NCBI GenBank assembly: GCA_964610745.1
Contig: CAZSYL010000003.1
Coordinates: 49,529 to 113,528, forward strand
Reading direction: 5' to 3'
DNA: 64,000 nt
Source: SHLQ01 sp964610745
GTDB lineage: Bacteria; Actinomycetota; Acidimicrobiia; Acidimicrobiales; SHLQ01
Part shown: positions 35,109 to 43,439 of the stretch, piece after piece
Numbering within the stretch: the stretch's first letter is position 1
Layout of the letters: each line of letters opens with the position of its first letter
The notes under the pieces: generated by a model
Database searches by the model: none
Told to the model about the DNA's origin: nothing
The model's input: only the letters and a program-made list of their open reading frames with translations
Made by a program: the position numbers and the translations under genes

Positions 35109-36557
35109 TTAGTCTCGCCAGACTCGTTCGAAGGGGAGGCGCCAGGCGTGTGGCGCAATCAATTGGTGGATCTGGTTGGGTCCCCAGGAACCCTTTGGGT
35201 ATGGGCGAACCGGTGGTGGGTCCTCAAGCAGGGGTTCTGAAACCTCCCAGAGTCGTTCGACGCCTCGGGCGGTGGTGAAGAGCGTTCGATCTCCACGAGT
35301 CGCGTCCAGGATGAGGCGTTCGTATGCCTCGAGTATTTCGTCGGAACTATTCACCTCTTCTGCGCTGAACTGCATGGAGAGTTTGTCGAGCCGGAATCCC
35401 GGTCCTGGTCGCTTGCCGTAGAACGACAGCGACATCTTTGACTCGTCGGCAAGGTCGAATGTGAGATGGTCAGGACCGAGTTGTCCAACACCTGAGTCTG
35501 CAGGAAACATCGACTTCGGTGGCTCTTTGAAGGCGACGGAGATGATCCGCTTGCCCTCCGCCATGTTCTTGCCGGTGCGCAGATAGAACGGCACTCCCGC
35601 CCAGCGCCAGTTGTCGATGAAGACCCGAAGGGCAACGAACGTCTCGGTGGTCGACTCTGGGTCCACGCCGTCTTCCTCGGTGTAGCCCACGTACTGGCCG
35701 CGGACGACATCACGGGGACGAATGGGCAACATCGATCGGAAGACCTTGTTCTTCTCCTCGGTGATCGCTGTTGGATCGATCGATGTGGGCGCCTCCATTG
35801 CCGTGAAGGCAAGGACCTGCATGAGGTGGGTGACCACCATGTCTCGATACGCCCCGGTCGCTTCGTAAAACCCGGCACGTTGCTCTAGACCGAGACGTTC
35901 GGGCACATCGATCTGGATGTGGTCGATCATGTTTCGATGCCAGATCGGTTCGAACAATCCGTTGGCGAAACGGAACGACAAAATGTTGAGCGCTGCTTCC
36001 TTTCCGAGGAAGTGATCGATGCGAAAGACCTGCTCTTCGTCGAACACCTGATGGACAGCAGCGTTTAGCTCTCGGGCGCTCGCGAGGTCGGTGCCAAAGG
36101 GCTTTTCCATCACGATCCGACTGTTCTCTACGAGGTCCGCCTCGCGAAGCGTGCGTATGACAGCCATTGCTGCTTTGGGCGGAACGGATAGGTAGTGGAG
36201 CAGACGCTGTGGTTGGTCAAGGTCAGCGTCTGCTTCGGCGATCGCCCGCCGCAGCGCCTCTGGTGTTCCTCCGGGCGCCCAGCACAACCGGGAGGCAAAG
36301 TGTCTCCATTCATCCTCGCTCATCTCTCCCTGGAACTCATCGAGCGCAGCACGGACGAAATCGACGAACGACTCTTGGGTGTGCTCATCGAGTGACGTGC
36401 CAACGAGGCGCATATGGGGGACGAGTCCACTTGTGAGCAGCCGGAACATTCCTGGCAACAGCTTTCGTCGAGAAAGGTCGCCGGTTGCACCGAAGAGCAC
36501 CACCGTTGTTGGTGGTGCGGGATCGAGTGAGGAGTGACGTCGCGTGGAGGAGCCCAT
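35109..36557 (-). CDS. zwf: Glucose-6-phosphate 1-dehydrogenase
   Basis: A 482-residue protein of normal length. The NADP Rossmann motif is VVLFGATGDLSRRKLLPGMFRL. The active-site signature RIDHFLGKE is intact, and EKPFGTDLASARELN and VPFYLRTGKNM fit the family. It catalyses the first step of the oxidative pentose phosphate pathway and supplies NADPH. No gnd, pgl or opcA is adjacent. The 136 bases upstream, to the azlD end, contain nothing recognisable beyond its promoter. Confidence 0.96.
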   Translation of the reverse strand: MGSSTRRHSSLDPAPPTTVVLFGATGDLSRRKLLPGMFRLLTSGLVPHMRLVGTSLDEHTQESFVDFVRAALDEFQGEMSEDEWRHFASRLCWAPGGTPEALRRAIAEADADLDQPQRLLHYLSVPPKAAMAVIRTLREADLVENSRIVMEKPFGTDLASARELNAAVHQVFDEEQVFRIDHFLGKEAALNILSFRFANGLFEPIWHRNMIDHIQIDVPERLGLEQRAGFYEATGAYRDMVVTHLMQVLAFTAMEAPTSIDPTAITEEKNKVFRSMLPIRPRDVVRGQYVGYTEEDGVDPESTTETFVALRVFIDNWRWAGVPFYLRTGKNMAEGKRIISVAFKEPPKSMFPADSGVGQLGPDHLTFDLADESKMSLSFYGKRPGPGFRLDKLSMQFSAEEVNSSDEILEAYERLILDATRGDRTLFTTARGVERLWEVSEPLLEDPPPVRPYPKGSWGPNQIHQLIAPHAWRLPFERVWRD

Positions 36558-36693
36558 TGGTGAGAGGGTGGCACTGGGAAACGCGGTCGCGGTGGACCTT
36601 GGTCAGTATTCATCAAGCGTTTCGAACGGAGGACTCAGCGCATGTGTGACGGTGACGTTTGATTCAGGTGCCGGAGAAGGCGGTGTCAACCGC

Positions 36694-37005
36694 TCAGAGA
36701 ATCCAGAGAAGAAGCCAGAGCGTTCCCATGCCGGTAATGAGGCTGAGGGGAACACTGCGAGTCTTCCAGATGACGGCGGCCGCCAGACCTGCCGCGATGA
36801 GCCTTGGGATGTCGCTCGAGAAGTCGGCGAGGGCATCACCCCCGAGCACGATCGGAAGTGAGATCGCAGCGAACGCGGCCGGTCCGACAAACCGCAGCGA
36901 TGACTCGACGATCGGAGGCAGCTGTACGCCGTCACCAAACGCGATGAACGATGCCCGGGCCAGGTAGGTGGCAACTCCAGCGATGACGATGGCTAGCCAG
37001 TTCAT
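36694..37005 (-). CDS. azlD: Branched-chain amino acid exporter small subunit, AzlD family
   Basis: A 103-residue membrane protein with about four helices. The N-terminal WLAIVIAGVATYLARASFIAFGD pattern and central FVGPAAFAAISLPIVL match AzlD (DUF931). It overlaps azlC by four bases, the standard azlCD arrangement. The pair forms an inner-membrane exporter for branched-chain amino acids. Confidence 0.88.
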   Translation of the reverse strand: MNWLAIVIAGVATYLARASFIAFGDGVQLPPIVESSLRFVGPAAFAAISLPIVLGGDALADFSSDIPRLIAAGLAAAVIWKTRSVPLSLITGMGTLWLLLWIL

Positions 37006-37703
37006 GCTCGTCCAGTTCGCTGATCAACAACGGCGCCAACGGCGATGCCGGCGATAATCGCCAGGAGAAGGCCCGATCCCTGCGGGAAATTTCTGCCAAC
37101 GACTGAGACTGCGCCGCCGGTCACCGCCGCAGCGGTCCCGGCTCGATTCTCGATCGACAAGACCATCAGCCCGATGAACAAGATCGCCACGCTGAAGATC
37201 AGCTGCCACTCTTCTCGAACGACGTCTCCAACCAGGACGCCGGCAGCGACGGATAGCTGCCAGATCGACCACATGAACGTTCCGGCCCCGAGAAAGTGCC
37301 AGAGTCGATAGCGAGGTGTGGGGTTGGCGAGTTCGGGGGCGGTTTCAGCAGCAGCGAAGAGTTGGTCGGTCAGAAGATAGGGCGTCAGGAGTCTGATCCA
37401 CATCGGATACACCGAAAAGCGTTCCCTTAATGCCGCCGAATAGATCATGTGCCGGGCATTGATGAAGAACACGGTGAGGACGATCACAGCGACGCTCGCA
37501 CCATCGCCGATCAGTTCGATGGCCGCCAGCTGCGACGAGCCAGCGAAGATAATCCACGAGGTTGACCATCCTAGAAACGCAGGCACATCCCGCTCGCCGA
37601 CGACGAGACCAACCACGAGACCGACCGGGAAGCTCGGCACGATCAATGGCCAAATGGTCCGCATGCCATCGAGCGCCGCGCGCCTATCAAGTGCCAGATT
37701 CAC
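37002..37703 (-). CDS. azlC: Branched-chain amino acid exporter large subunit, AzlC family
   Basis: A 233-residue membrane protein with about six to seven helices. The AzlC hallmarks WSTSWIIFAGSSQLAAIELIGDGAS and VFFINARHMIYSAALRERF are present, as is the LTPYLLTDQLFAA segment. It is transcribed just before azlD with a four-base overlap. No Lrp or other regulator is adjacent. Start is ATG 37703. Confidence 0.92.
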   Translation of the reverse strand: MNLALDRRAALDGMRTIWPLIVPSFPVGLVVGLVVGERDVPAFLGWSTSWIIFAGSSQLAAIELIGDGASVAVIVLTVFFINARHMIYSAALRERFSVYPMWIRLLTPYLLTDQLFAAAETAPELANPTPRYRLWHFLGAGTFMWSIWQLSVAAGVLVGDVVREEWQLIFSVAILFIGLMVLSIENRAGTAAAVTGGAVSVVGRNFPQGSGLLLAIIAGIAVGAVVDQRTGRA

Positions 37704-37756
37704 TCGCTCAGACTAGGTCCGGGATCGAAGAGAAGCCCTCCGAGCCAACCGGCGGT

Positions 37757-38590
37757 CTATCCCAGCGCAATGAGCACAGTCCCGAGGATCGCACCCGCCA
37801 CGCCGATGCTCTGCCACCAGCGAACTTTGTCATCGTCGAAAACTGCAGTCAGCACAACGACGACAGCGGGGCTTGAACCCGCGAGCACCGAGACGGTTCC
37901 CAGGCTGCCAATTTGTGCACCGAGAATCATCGCGAGCATCCCGAGTGCTCCAGCGAAGCCTCCGAGCACGCCAAACTTGCGAACCGAGGGCTTGAGTAGA
38001 AGGGGCGCCTTTTGAGTGAGGGCGAGCAGTCCAATGCCAATCAGGCCGAATCCTCGGTTGAATACCGCAGGCCATGCACCGGACGCTTCGCTGGTCGCTC
38101 CGGCAAAGGTGAATGTCAAGCCAAAGAAAATCCCGCCGACGGTCGCCAGGCCGAGCCCACGCCGAAGCCGTTCGGTGCCGAGTTCGGGATCGAACGACAC
38201 AACGATGAGAGACACGATTGCAACGGCACAACCAGCTGCCTCCAACCCGTTGAGCGAACCACCCGTCGCGAGGTCCCATCCGAGGGGGATGAGGATCGCC
38301 AGCACGCCGGCGAGCGGAGCGGTGACCGCTGACGACGCATCGGCCATGGCCCGGTAAACAAGTGCGAGACCAATGGCGACGAACAAACCAGAGAGCGCAC
38401 CAGCGACGACGTCGCGGCCGATCAGGGAGCTGTCGATCACGATGACGAAAGGGAGCGCGACCAAGGTCCCCACCGCCATCTGGGTCGTCACATGGGTGAT
38501 GGATGACTCATCCCGGCGAGAACTGGCACGTCCGGACGTATCGCTGAGCCCAATGAGAAGCGCTGCAACTATTCCGAGGATGACAGACAT
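37757..38590 (-). CDS. DMT-superfamily (EamA-type) transporter
   Basis: A 277-residue membrane protein with about ten short helices in two repeated halves, as in EamA transporters (ALVYRAMADASSAVTAPLAGVLAILIPL in the first, GTVSVLAGSSPAVVVVLTAVF in the second). It should export a small metabolite. It lies 53 bases upstream of azlC in the same direction, so a joint transcript is possible. It is divergent from the MFS gene to its right; promoters of both fall in 38591-38720. Confidence 0.85.
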   Translation of the reverse strand: MSVILGIVAALLIGLSDTSGRASSRRDESSITHVTTQMAVGTLVALPFVIVIDSSLIGRDVVAGALSGLFVAIGLALVYRAMADASSAVTAPLAGVLAILIPLGWDLATGGSLNGLEAAGCAVAIVSLIVVSFDPELGTERLRRGLGLATVGGIFFGLTFTFAGATSEASGAWPAVFNRGFGLIGIGLLALTQKAPLLLKPSVRKFGVLGGFAGALGMLAMILGAQIGSLGTVSVLAGSSPAVVVVLTAVFDDDKVRWWQSIGVAGAILGTVLIALG

Positions 38591-38720
38591 GGATCGAGAC
38601 TCCGAAACGGCTCGGCGGACCGTCTACTTGCCGCTGCGGGTCACGTTGTAGCTTGTGTGCTTAAGGTGTGGTTGTACCGCAACGCTCATCCTGGTCGTCT
38701 TCCTGAAGCGAGGTGAAACC

Positions 38721-39941
38721 TTGAAGCTAACCGACCGCCAGGGTTTAACCGAGGTCGAGCATCGGGCGTTGAAGTCCGTTGCGGTGCAGTTCTTCGTAAA
38801 CGGCGTGGTCCTTGCCTCTTACGTGCCTCGACTTCCCGAGATTCGTGATTCGCTGGGCGTATCTCTACGCGCTATCGGAGTCATTCTGGCGATTGCGACC
38901 GGCTTTGGCATGATCGGTAGCGCATTGCAAGCGCCCCTCATCACCCGCCTCGGAACCCGGCGTGCAATGACGGTGAGCAGCACGGTGCTCCTCATCGGCC
39001 TCGCGCTTGTTGGCATTGCAGGCAGCGTATGGAGCCTCGTGATCGCGCTCGCCGTGGTTGCGATCAGCGACGTTGTCACCGATGTCGCGATGAACATGCA
39101 GGGCTCGGCGTTGAGTTCTCGTCGGTCGACCCCGGTGGTCAACCGCCTTCATGGGCTTTGGAGCCTTGGGACGGTGATTGGAGGCTTGATCGCGTCCATC
39201 TTGGCTTCACTCGAAGTCTCGCTCTCGCTGCACCTCCTCGTCGCTTCCGTGGTGCTGGCGCTCGTTTTGGTTTACGTCGCATCGGGCCTACTTGCGAGCG
39301 ACGACGGTCTGCTCGGCAATGATGTTGCCTCCAAGAAGATGGACGGAGGTCCGACCGTCCGCTCGGTCCTTATCGTCTTTTTGATCCTTGGCGGTGCTGC
39401 GATCCTCCCCGAGGTGATCACGAGCGACTGGGCAGCGTTCCGTCTGGCCGACGACCTACTTGCCTCCAATGGCACTGCAGGGCTCGGCTTCGTGGCGTTC
39501 ACCGCCGGCATGGTTGTCGGTCGGATGAGTGCGGATGCCATCGTGGCACGACTTGGATCGAGCAAGGTGCTGCGCTCAGCCTCGCTTTTGGCAACCGCTG
39601 GCACCGTAGTCGCGATGTTGGTTCCAATGATTGGCGCAAGCCTTGTCGGGCTCGTCATGACCGGACTTGGAGTCTCGGTTATGTTCCCGCAGCTTTACGA
39701 TTCAGCGGTGCGTTCACCGCGTTCGAAAACGGCGCTCGGAGGCCTCACCGCCGGCTCGCGAGCCGCGCTTCTCGTTGCACCGTTGATCGTTGGCGGACTC
39801 GCAGAAACCGACCGGCTAAGTGTCGGTTTTTCGGTCGCGGTCATCACGATTCCAGCGGTGGTCGTCGTGCTTGTTCTATCGCTACGGATGCGTCCAGGCG
39901 GCACGTCTCTTCAGCCCCAACCATCGGTGGCCACTGAGTAG
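38721..39941 (+). CDS. MFS transporter
   Basis: About 406 residues if it starts at TTG 38721, which follows GAGGTGAAACC; the frame is open to 38655. Twelve membrane helices are visible. The MFS loop motif is RLGTRRAMTVSS. The family resembles the FucP/YbjJ-type carriers (FFVNGVVLASYVPRLPEIRDSLGVSL) often annotated as sugar or inner-membrane MFS proteins. The substrate is unknown. A weak AGACCG/CGGTCT hairpin spans its stop codon. Confidence 0.85.
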   Translation: MKLTDRQGLTEVEHRALKSVAVQFFVNGVVLASYVPRLPEIRDSLGVSLRAIGVILAIATGFGMIGSALQAPLITRLGTRRAMTVSSTVLLIGLALVGIAGSVWSLVIALAVVAISDVVTDVAMNMQGSALSSRRSTPVVNRLHGLWSLGTVIGGLIASILASLEVSLSLHLLVASVVLALVLVYVASGLLASDDGLLGNDVASKKMDGGPTVRSVLIVFLILGGAAILPEVITSDWAAFRLADDLLASNGTAGLGFVAFTAGMVVGRMSADAIVARLGSSKVLRSASLLATAGTVVAMLVPMIGASLVGLVMTGLGVSVMFPQLYDSAVRSPRSKTALGGLTAGSRAALLVAPLIVGGLAETDRLSVGFSVAVITIPAVVVVLVLSLRMRPGGTSLQPQPSVATE

Positions 39942-40032
39942 ACCGCGACTTTCACGCTCGTTTCACGGTCTTGAGAAAGCAACGGCGGTTTGACGACTAG
40001 GCCTACGCACAGCTGGGCAACGAGAGGGAGAC

Positions 40033-40767
40033 ATGGAAATAAGAGCGCTAGGGGCGGAATTTATTGGAACGTTGGGACTCGTGCTCGGCGGCACAGGGGC
40101 GGCCGTGCTCGCAGCGGACTTTGGCGTGGGGCCAAATGGCTCAAGCCTCGGGCTTGGCTTCGTGGGCGTTTCGCTCGCCTTCGGCCTCACGGTCGTCACG
40201 GGGGCGTACGCCTTGGGTCATATTTCTGGTGGACACTTCAACCCAGCGGTTACCGCAGGGCTTGTCGCCGGTGGCCGATTCGAAGCCTCGAAGGCGCCGG
40301 CGTACATCGTTGCTCAGGTCCTCGGCGGCGTTCTTGGCTCGCTACTGGTCTACTTGATGGCGGGCTCGCCCGACATCGTCAGTACCGACCCTGGTGCTTT
40401 TGCGTCCAACGGCTATGGCGATCTGTCACCGAGTGGAGCAGCGGTCGGCACGGCGTTTATCACCGAGGTCGTCATGACAGCGATGTTCCTGATTGTGATC
40501 ATGGGAGCGACAGCGAAAAAGGCCGCTGCGGGCATGGGGGGCTTAGCGATTGGCTTCATGCTGGTCTTGATCCACCTCATCTCTATTCCGGTGACGAACA
40601 CCTCGGTCAACCCTGCTCGTTCGACAGCGACCGCCCTTTTCGCCGGTGGCGACTACATCCCACAGCTCTGGCTCTTCTGGGTCGCTCCGATCATCGGCGG
40701 CGTGGTCGGCGCACTGATCTACCGAGGCCTGCTCGGCGAGAAAGAGGACGACCTCATCCTGGCCTAG
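40033..40767 (+). CDS. aqpZ: Aquaporin Z-type water channel
   Basis: A 244-residue six-helix channel. Both NPA boxes are intact: HFNPAVT (70-72) and SVNPARS (193-195). The selectivity-filter region LIHLISIPVTNTSVNPARST is nearly the E. coli AqpZ sequence, with the filter His, indicating a water rather than glycerol channel. Start is ATG 40033 behind GAGGGAG. An inserted loop (~112-132) is slightly longer than usual. A strong terminator follows. Confidence 0.95.
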   Translation: MEIRALGAEFIGTLGLVLGGTGAAVLAADFGVGPNGSSLGLGFVGVSLAFGLTVVTGAYALGHISGGHFNPAVTAGLVAGGRFEASKAPAYIVAQVLGGVLGSLLVYLMAGSPDIVSTDPGAFASNGYGDLSPSGAAVGTAFITEVVMTAMFLIVIMGATAKKAAAGMGGLAIGFMLVLIHLISIPVTNTSVNPARSTATALFAGGDYIPQLWLFWVAPIIGGVVGALIYRGLLGEKEDDLILA

Positions 40768-40787
40768 GCCACTCGCCGCGACGGTAC

Positions 40788-40834
40788 GCACCCCGAACCC
40801 GGCACCGCTGCTGCGTTCGGGGTGCCTTCCTTTT
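40788..40834 (+). terminator. Rho-independent terminator after aqpZ
   Basis: GCACCCCGAAC (40788-40798) pairs perfectly with GTTCGGGGTGC (40815-40825), followed by CTTCCTTTT. GC-rich stem plus T-rich tail gives a canonical terminator for the plus-strand aqpZ transcript. Confidence 0.9.
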
Positions 40835-40895
40835 GGAGCGGGTGGTTCCAGAACCAGTGTCGAGTGACGGCAGATCCGACTCCTATGATCGAGCC

Positions 40896-41915
40896 ATGAC
40901 GCGCTATGCACTCCTCACCCGGGAGTCATCCAACCGTGTATTTGGTTCCGCTGCGCCCGAGATGCTTCTCGCAGAGGTCCTAGCGATCGGTAAGCATCTG
41001 AGCGCAGGGATCTCCGACACCGAGCCAATGGCGCTTGGCGGGATGTCCTATGTGTGTTTCGATAGCGTGTTGGGCGACACCGATCGTTTCATTCTGTCCA
41101 ATCTGGCGCTTGCCCGAGGGCTATTCGAATTTGTCGAGGCCACGCCTGGCGCAGCTGCATTGCGGCCTCTCGACATAACGCCTCTCGAGTGGTTCCCGTC
41201 CGATCTGATCACCATCCAGAGGTACCGAGGAAAGACGAACGAGCAGTTCACCCATCTGCTCGTCAACCTCACCCTCGCCGAATCGCTCGAGGCTCACGCC
41301 CGAGCTTCTGCGGGTAAGCGCGTCCGACTGTTCGATCCTGTCGCTGGGCGGGGGAGCACCTTGAACCGCGGCCTCGTGTACGGGTTTGATGTCGGCGGAG
41401 TCGAGCTAGACGATGCGAGCGTCGACCAGTACAAGACGTTCCTCACCACTTACCTGAAGGATCGTCGAGTCAAGCACAAGGCCGAGACGGAACGGATCAG
41501 AAAGGGCAAGCACGCTGGAACATCAGCGTTCGACGTGTCCATCCGCCCAGGTTCCTCTGGTCAACACGTGCGTTTGGCGAGAGCGTCAACCGAACAGACG
41601 CGTGGACTGTTCGCGGGAGCGAAGTTCGACGTGTTGGTGGGAGACCTGCCGTACGGGATCCGCCACAAGTCGTCTTCCAAAGCACTGGACCGATCCCCGA
41701 CTGATTTGGTGCAAGGCGCGATTGATAGCTGGCGGTCCGTCATGAGCCCGAGAGCCTCGCTCGGTCTTTCGTGGAACACAAAGACGATGCCGCGTGAGCA
41801 ACTCACCGAAGTGCTGACCGAGAACGGCTTTGTGGTTACCGCCCATCCCCGCTCGTTCGAGCACGTCGTCGATCGCCAGATCACGCGAGACCTGTTGGTG
41901 GCCGTAAAGGCCTAG
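40896..41915 (+). CDS. TRM11-like SAM-dependent RNA methyltransferase
   Basis: 339 residues from ATG 40896 (MTRYALLTRESSNRVFG). The C-terminal half has a methyltransferase core: RVRLFDPVAGRGSTLNRGLVYGFDVGGVELD (SAM loop) and FDVLVGDLPYGIRH, where DLPYG corresponds to the N/DPPYG catalytic motif of TRM11/UPF0020 tRNA guanine-N2 methyltransferases. The N-terminal half could carry a target-binding domain. A tRNA or rRNA target is likely but not shown. It ends 10 bases before the end of the convergent MFS gene. Confidence 0.78.
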   Translation: MTRYALLTRESSNRVFGSAAPEMLLAEVLAIGKHLSAGISDTEPMALGGMSYVCFDSVLGDTDRFILSNLALARGLFEFVEATPGAAALRPLDITPLEWFPSDLITIQRYRGKTNEQFTHLLVNLTLAESLEAHARASAGKRVRLFDPVAGRGSTLNRGLVYGFDVGGVELDDASVDQYKTFLTTYLKDRRVKHKAETERIRKGKHAGTSAFDVSIRPGSSGQHVRLARASTEQTRGLFAGAKFDVLVGDLPYGIRHKSSSKALDRSPTDLVQGAIDSWRSVMSPRASLGLSWNTKTMPREQLTEVLTENGFVVTAHPRSFEHVVDRQITRDLLVAVKA

Positions 41916-41925
41916 GGCGCGAGCG

Positions 41926-43269
41926 TTAGTCGGTCGAGCGGCGCTTCCGGTTGGGCAGTGCCGACCTCTTGGGCTTTGGTACCCGACGACCAATCGAGGT
42001 TGCAAGAGCCGAGCTGCGAGCCGGATAGGGGCGGTACGGCGACTGATCTTCGACCGGCACCGGGTCGCGCGCGACAATGCGGAACACGAGATACCCAGCC
42101 AGCAGAACATGAGTGGCCGCTAGCGTCCAGAAGAATCCCGATGCACCGATGCCGGAGATGAGAAGCGATGCGACCAGCGGGCCCACGATGGCACCGATGC
42201 CGTTGACCATGACCAGGAATGCCGATGCGCCTACTCGTTGTTCGTCGGTGATCCAGTCGTTGGTGTACGCAATGGCGAGAGAGTAGAGCGGAAATGAACT
42301 ACCGCCGATCAGGAACATCGCTATCAGCGCGTCGCTGCCGAGTCCCGTTCCTACTCCAAAGACTGAGGCGCCGGTGGCCAGAATCGCCGTGCCGAGCATC
42401 ACGCCGCGGCGAGGAAGCCGATCGGAAAGCGAGCCAATGGGCATTTGCAACACGACCGATCCGACGAGGGCTGCGGCCATGAAGAAGGAGATCTGCCGCG
42501 TGGACATGCCGATCTGCGCTGCATATACAGGCCCGATCGCGAAGATCGCGCCAGCGCCCATGCCCGAAAAGAACATCGTGATGATACCGGTCGGCACTAC
42601 CTTGAGTAGCTCGGAGAAACGCAGCGTTGACTTTGGGGGAAGTCGAGGAGCGCTAGACTCAGAGAGTGCCATGGGCACCAGCGCAACCGACATCAGCGCT
42701 GATGCAATCACGAACAGTTCGAAACCGCTGGGGTCGGCAACGTTGAGCAGCAGCTGACCGCCGGTCACCCCTGACATGGTTACGACCATGTAGATCGAAA
42801 GGGTCCGGCCGCGATTCTCCGGTTCGGTCTGATCGTTGAGCCAGCTCTCGATGACGACGTACAGCCCGGCCAGGCAGAATCCAGTGATCATCCTCATGAC
42901 TAGCCAGAGCACAGGGTTGACGAAGAGCGCCGGGAGCACGAACGACGTCGACGCGAGTGATGCGAGCGCAGCAAAGACACGGATGTGGCCAACTTTGCGA
43001 AGGGCCCGAACAGTGAATCTCGATCCGATCAGAAATCCGACGTAGTAGGCCGCCTGGATAAGTCCGATCACCGTGACTGCGAACGCCTCGGTCGTGGCAC
43101 GGACGCCGAGGGCAGTTCCCTGGAGCCCGTTACCGAGCATCATGGCGAGCACACCGAGAAACAACGCCCACATCGATGCGAGGGGGCCTCGAATCGCCGG
43201 TCGGGACAACTCGGACTCAGCATGGCTGGCCGCACGGGTTGGTTGTTGCTCGGAGACCTGCTCTGACAT
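41926..43269 (-). CDS. MFS transporter
   Basis: 447 residues from ATG 43269 (MSEQVSEQQPT); the frame runs further upstream without similarity. Twelve helices are visible, with the family pattern FLGVLAMMLGNGLQGTALGVR, GLYVVIESWLNDQTEPENRGR and IGSLSDRLPRRGVMLG. This matches the YcaD/major facilitator group of unknown substrate. A basic, disordered tail (RRVPKPKRSALPNRKRRS) ends the protein. It is divergent from the ABC binding-protein gene, with 170 bases between starts. Confidence 0.87.
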   Translation of the reverse strand: MSEQVSEQQPTRAASHAESELSRPAIRGPLASMWALFLGVLAMMLGNGLQGTALGVRATTEAFAVTVIGLIQAAYYVGFLIGSRFTVRALRKVGHIRVFAALASLASTSFVLPALFVNPVLWLVMRMITGFCLAGLYVVIESWLNDQTEPENRGRTLSIYMVVTMSGVTGGQLLLNVADPSGFELFVIASALMSVALVPMALSESSAPRLPPKSTLRFSELLKVVPTGIITMFFSGMGAGAIFAIGPVYAAQIGMSTRQISFFMAAALVGSVVLQMPIGSLSDRLPRRGVMLGTAILATGASVFGVGTGLGSDALIAMFLIGGSSFPLYSLAIAYTNDWITDEQRVGASAFLVMVNGIGAIVGPLVASLLISGIGASGFFWTLAATHVLLAGYLVFRIVARDPVPVEDQSPYRPYPARSSALATSIGRRVPKPKRSALPNRKRRSTD

Positions 43270-43439
43270 CTGGAGAATGTATCTCTCAGCGGAGCGCGTG
43301 CGTCGAATGACGTCTTTCGCTGATATATCTGACAAGATGTCCGAAATCAAGAGTTTGATGGGGTGTCTACCGGTGGGAGGGGTCACACCATTAAGGTGTT
43401 TGGCAACTACGGCAATGGCCGAGAAGGGGAACCCGCCAC

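Noticed and set aside
39990..40895. Long plus-strand open frame ahead of the methyltransferase
   Set aside because: It is Arg/Gly rich and runs over aqpZ in another frame. AqpZ is an unmistakable match, and methyltransferase similarity starts only at 40896.
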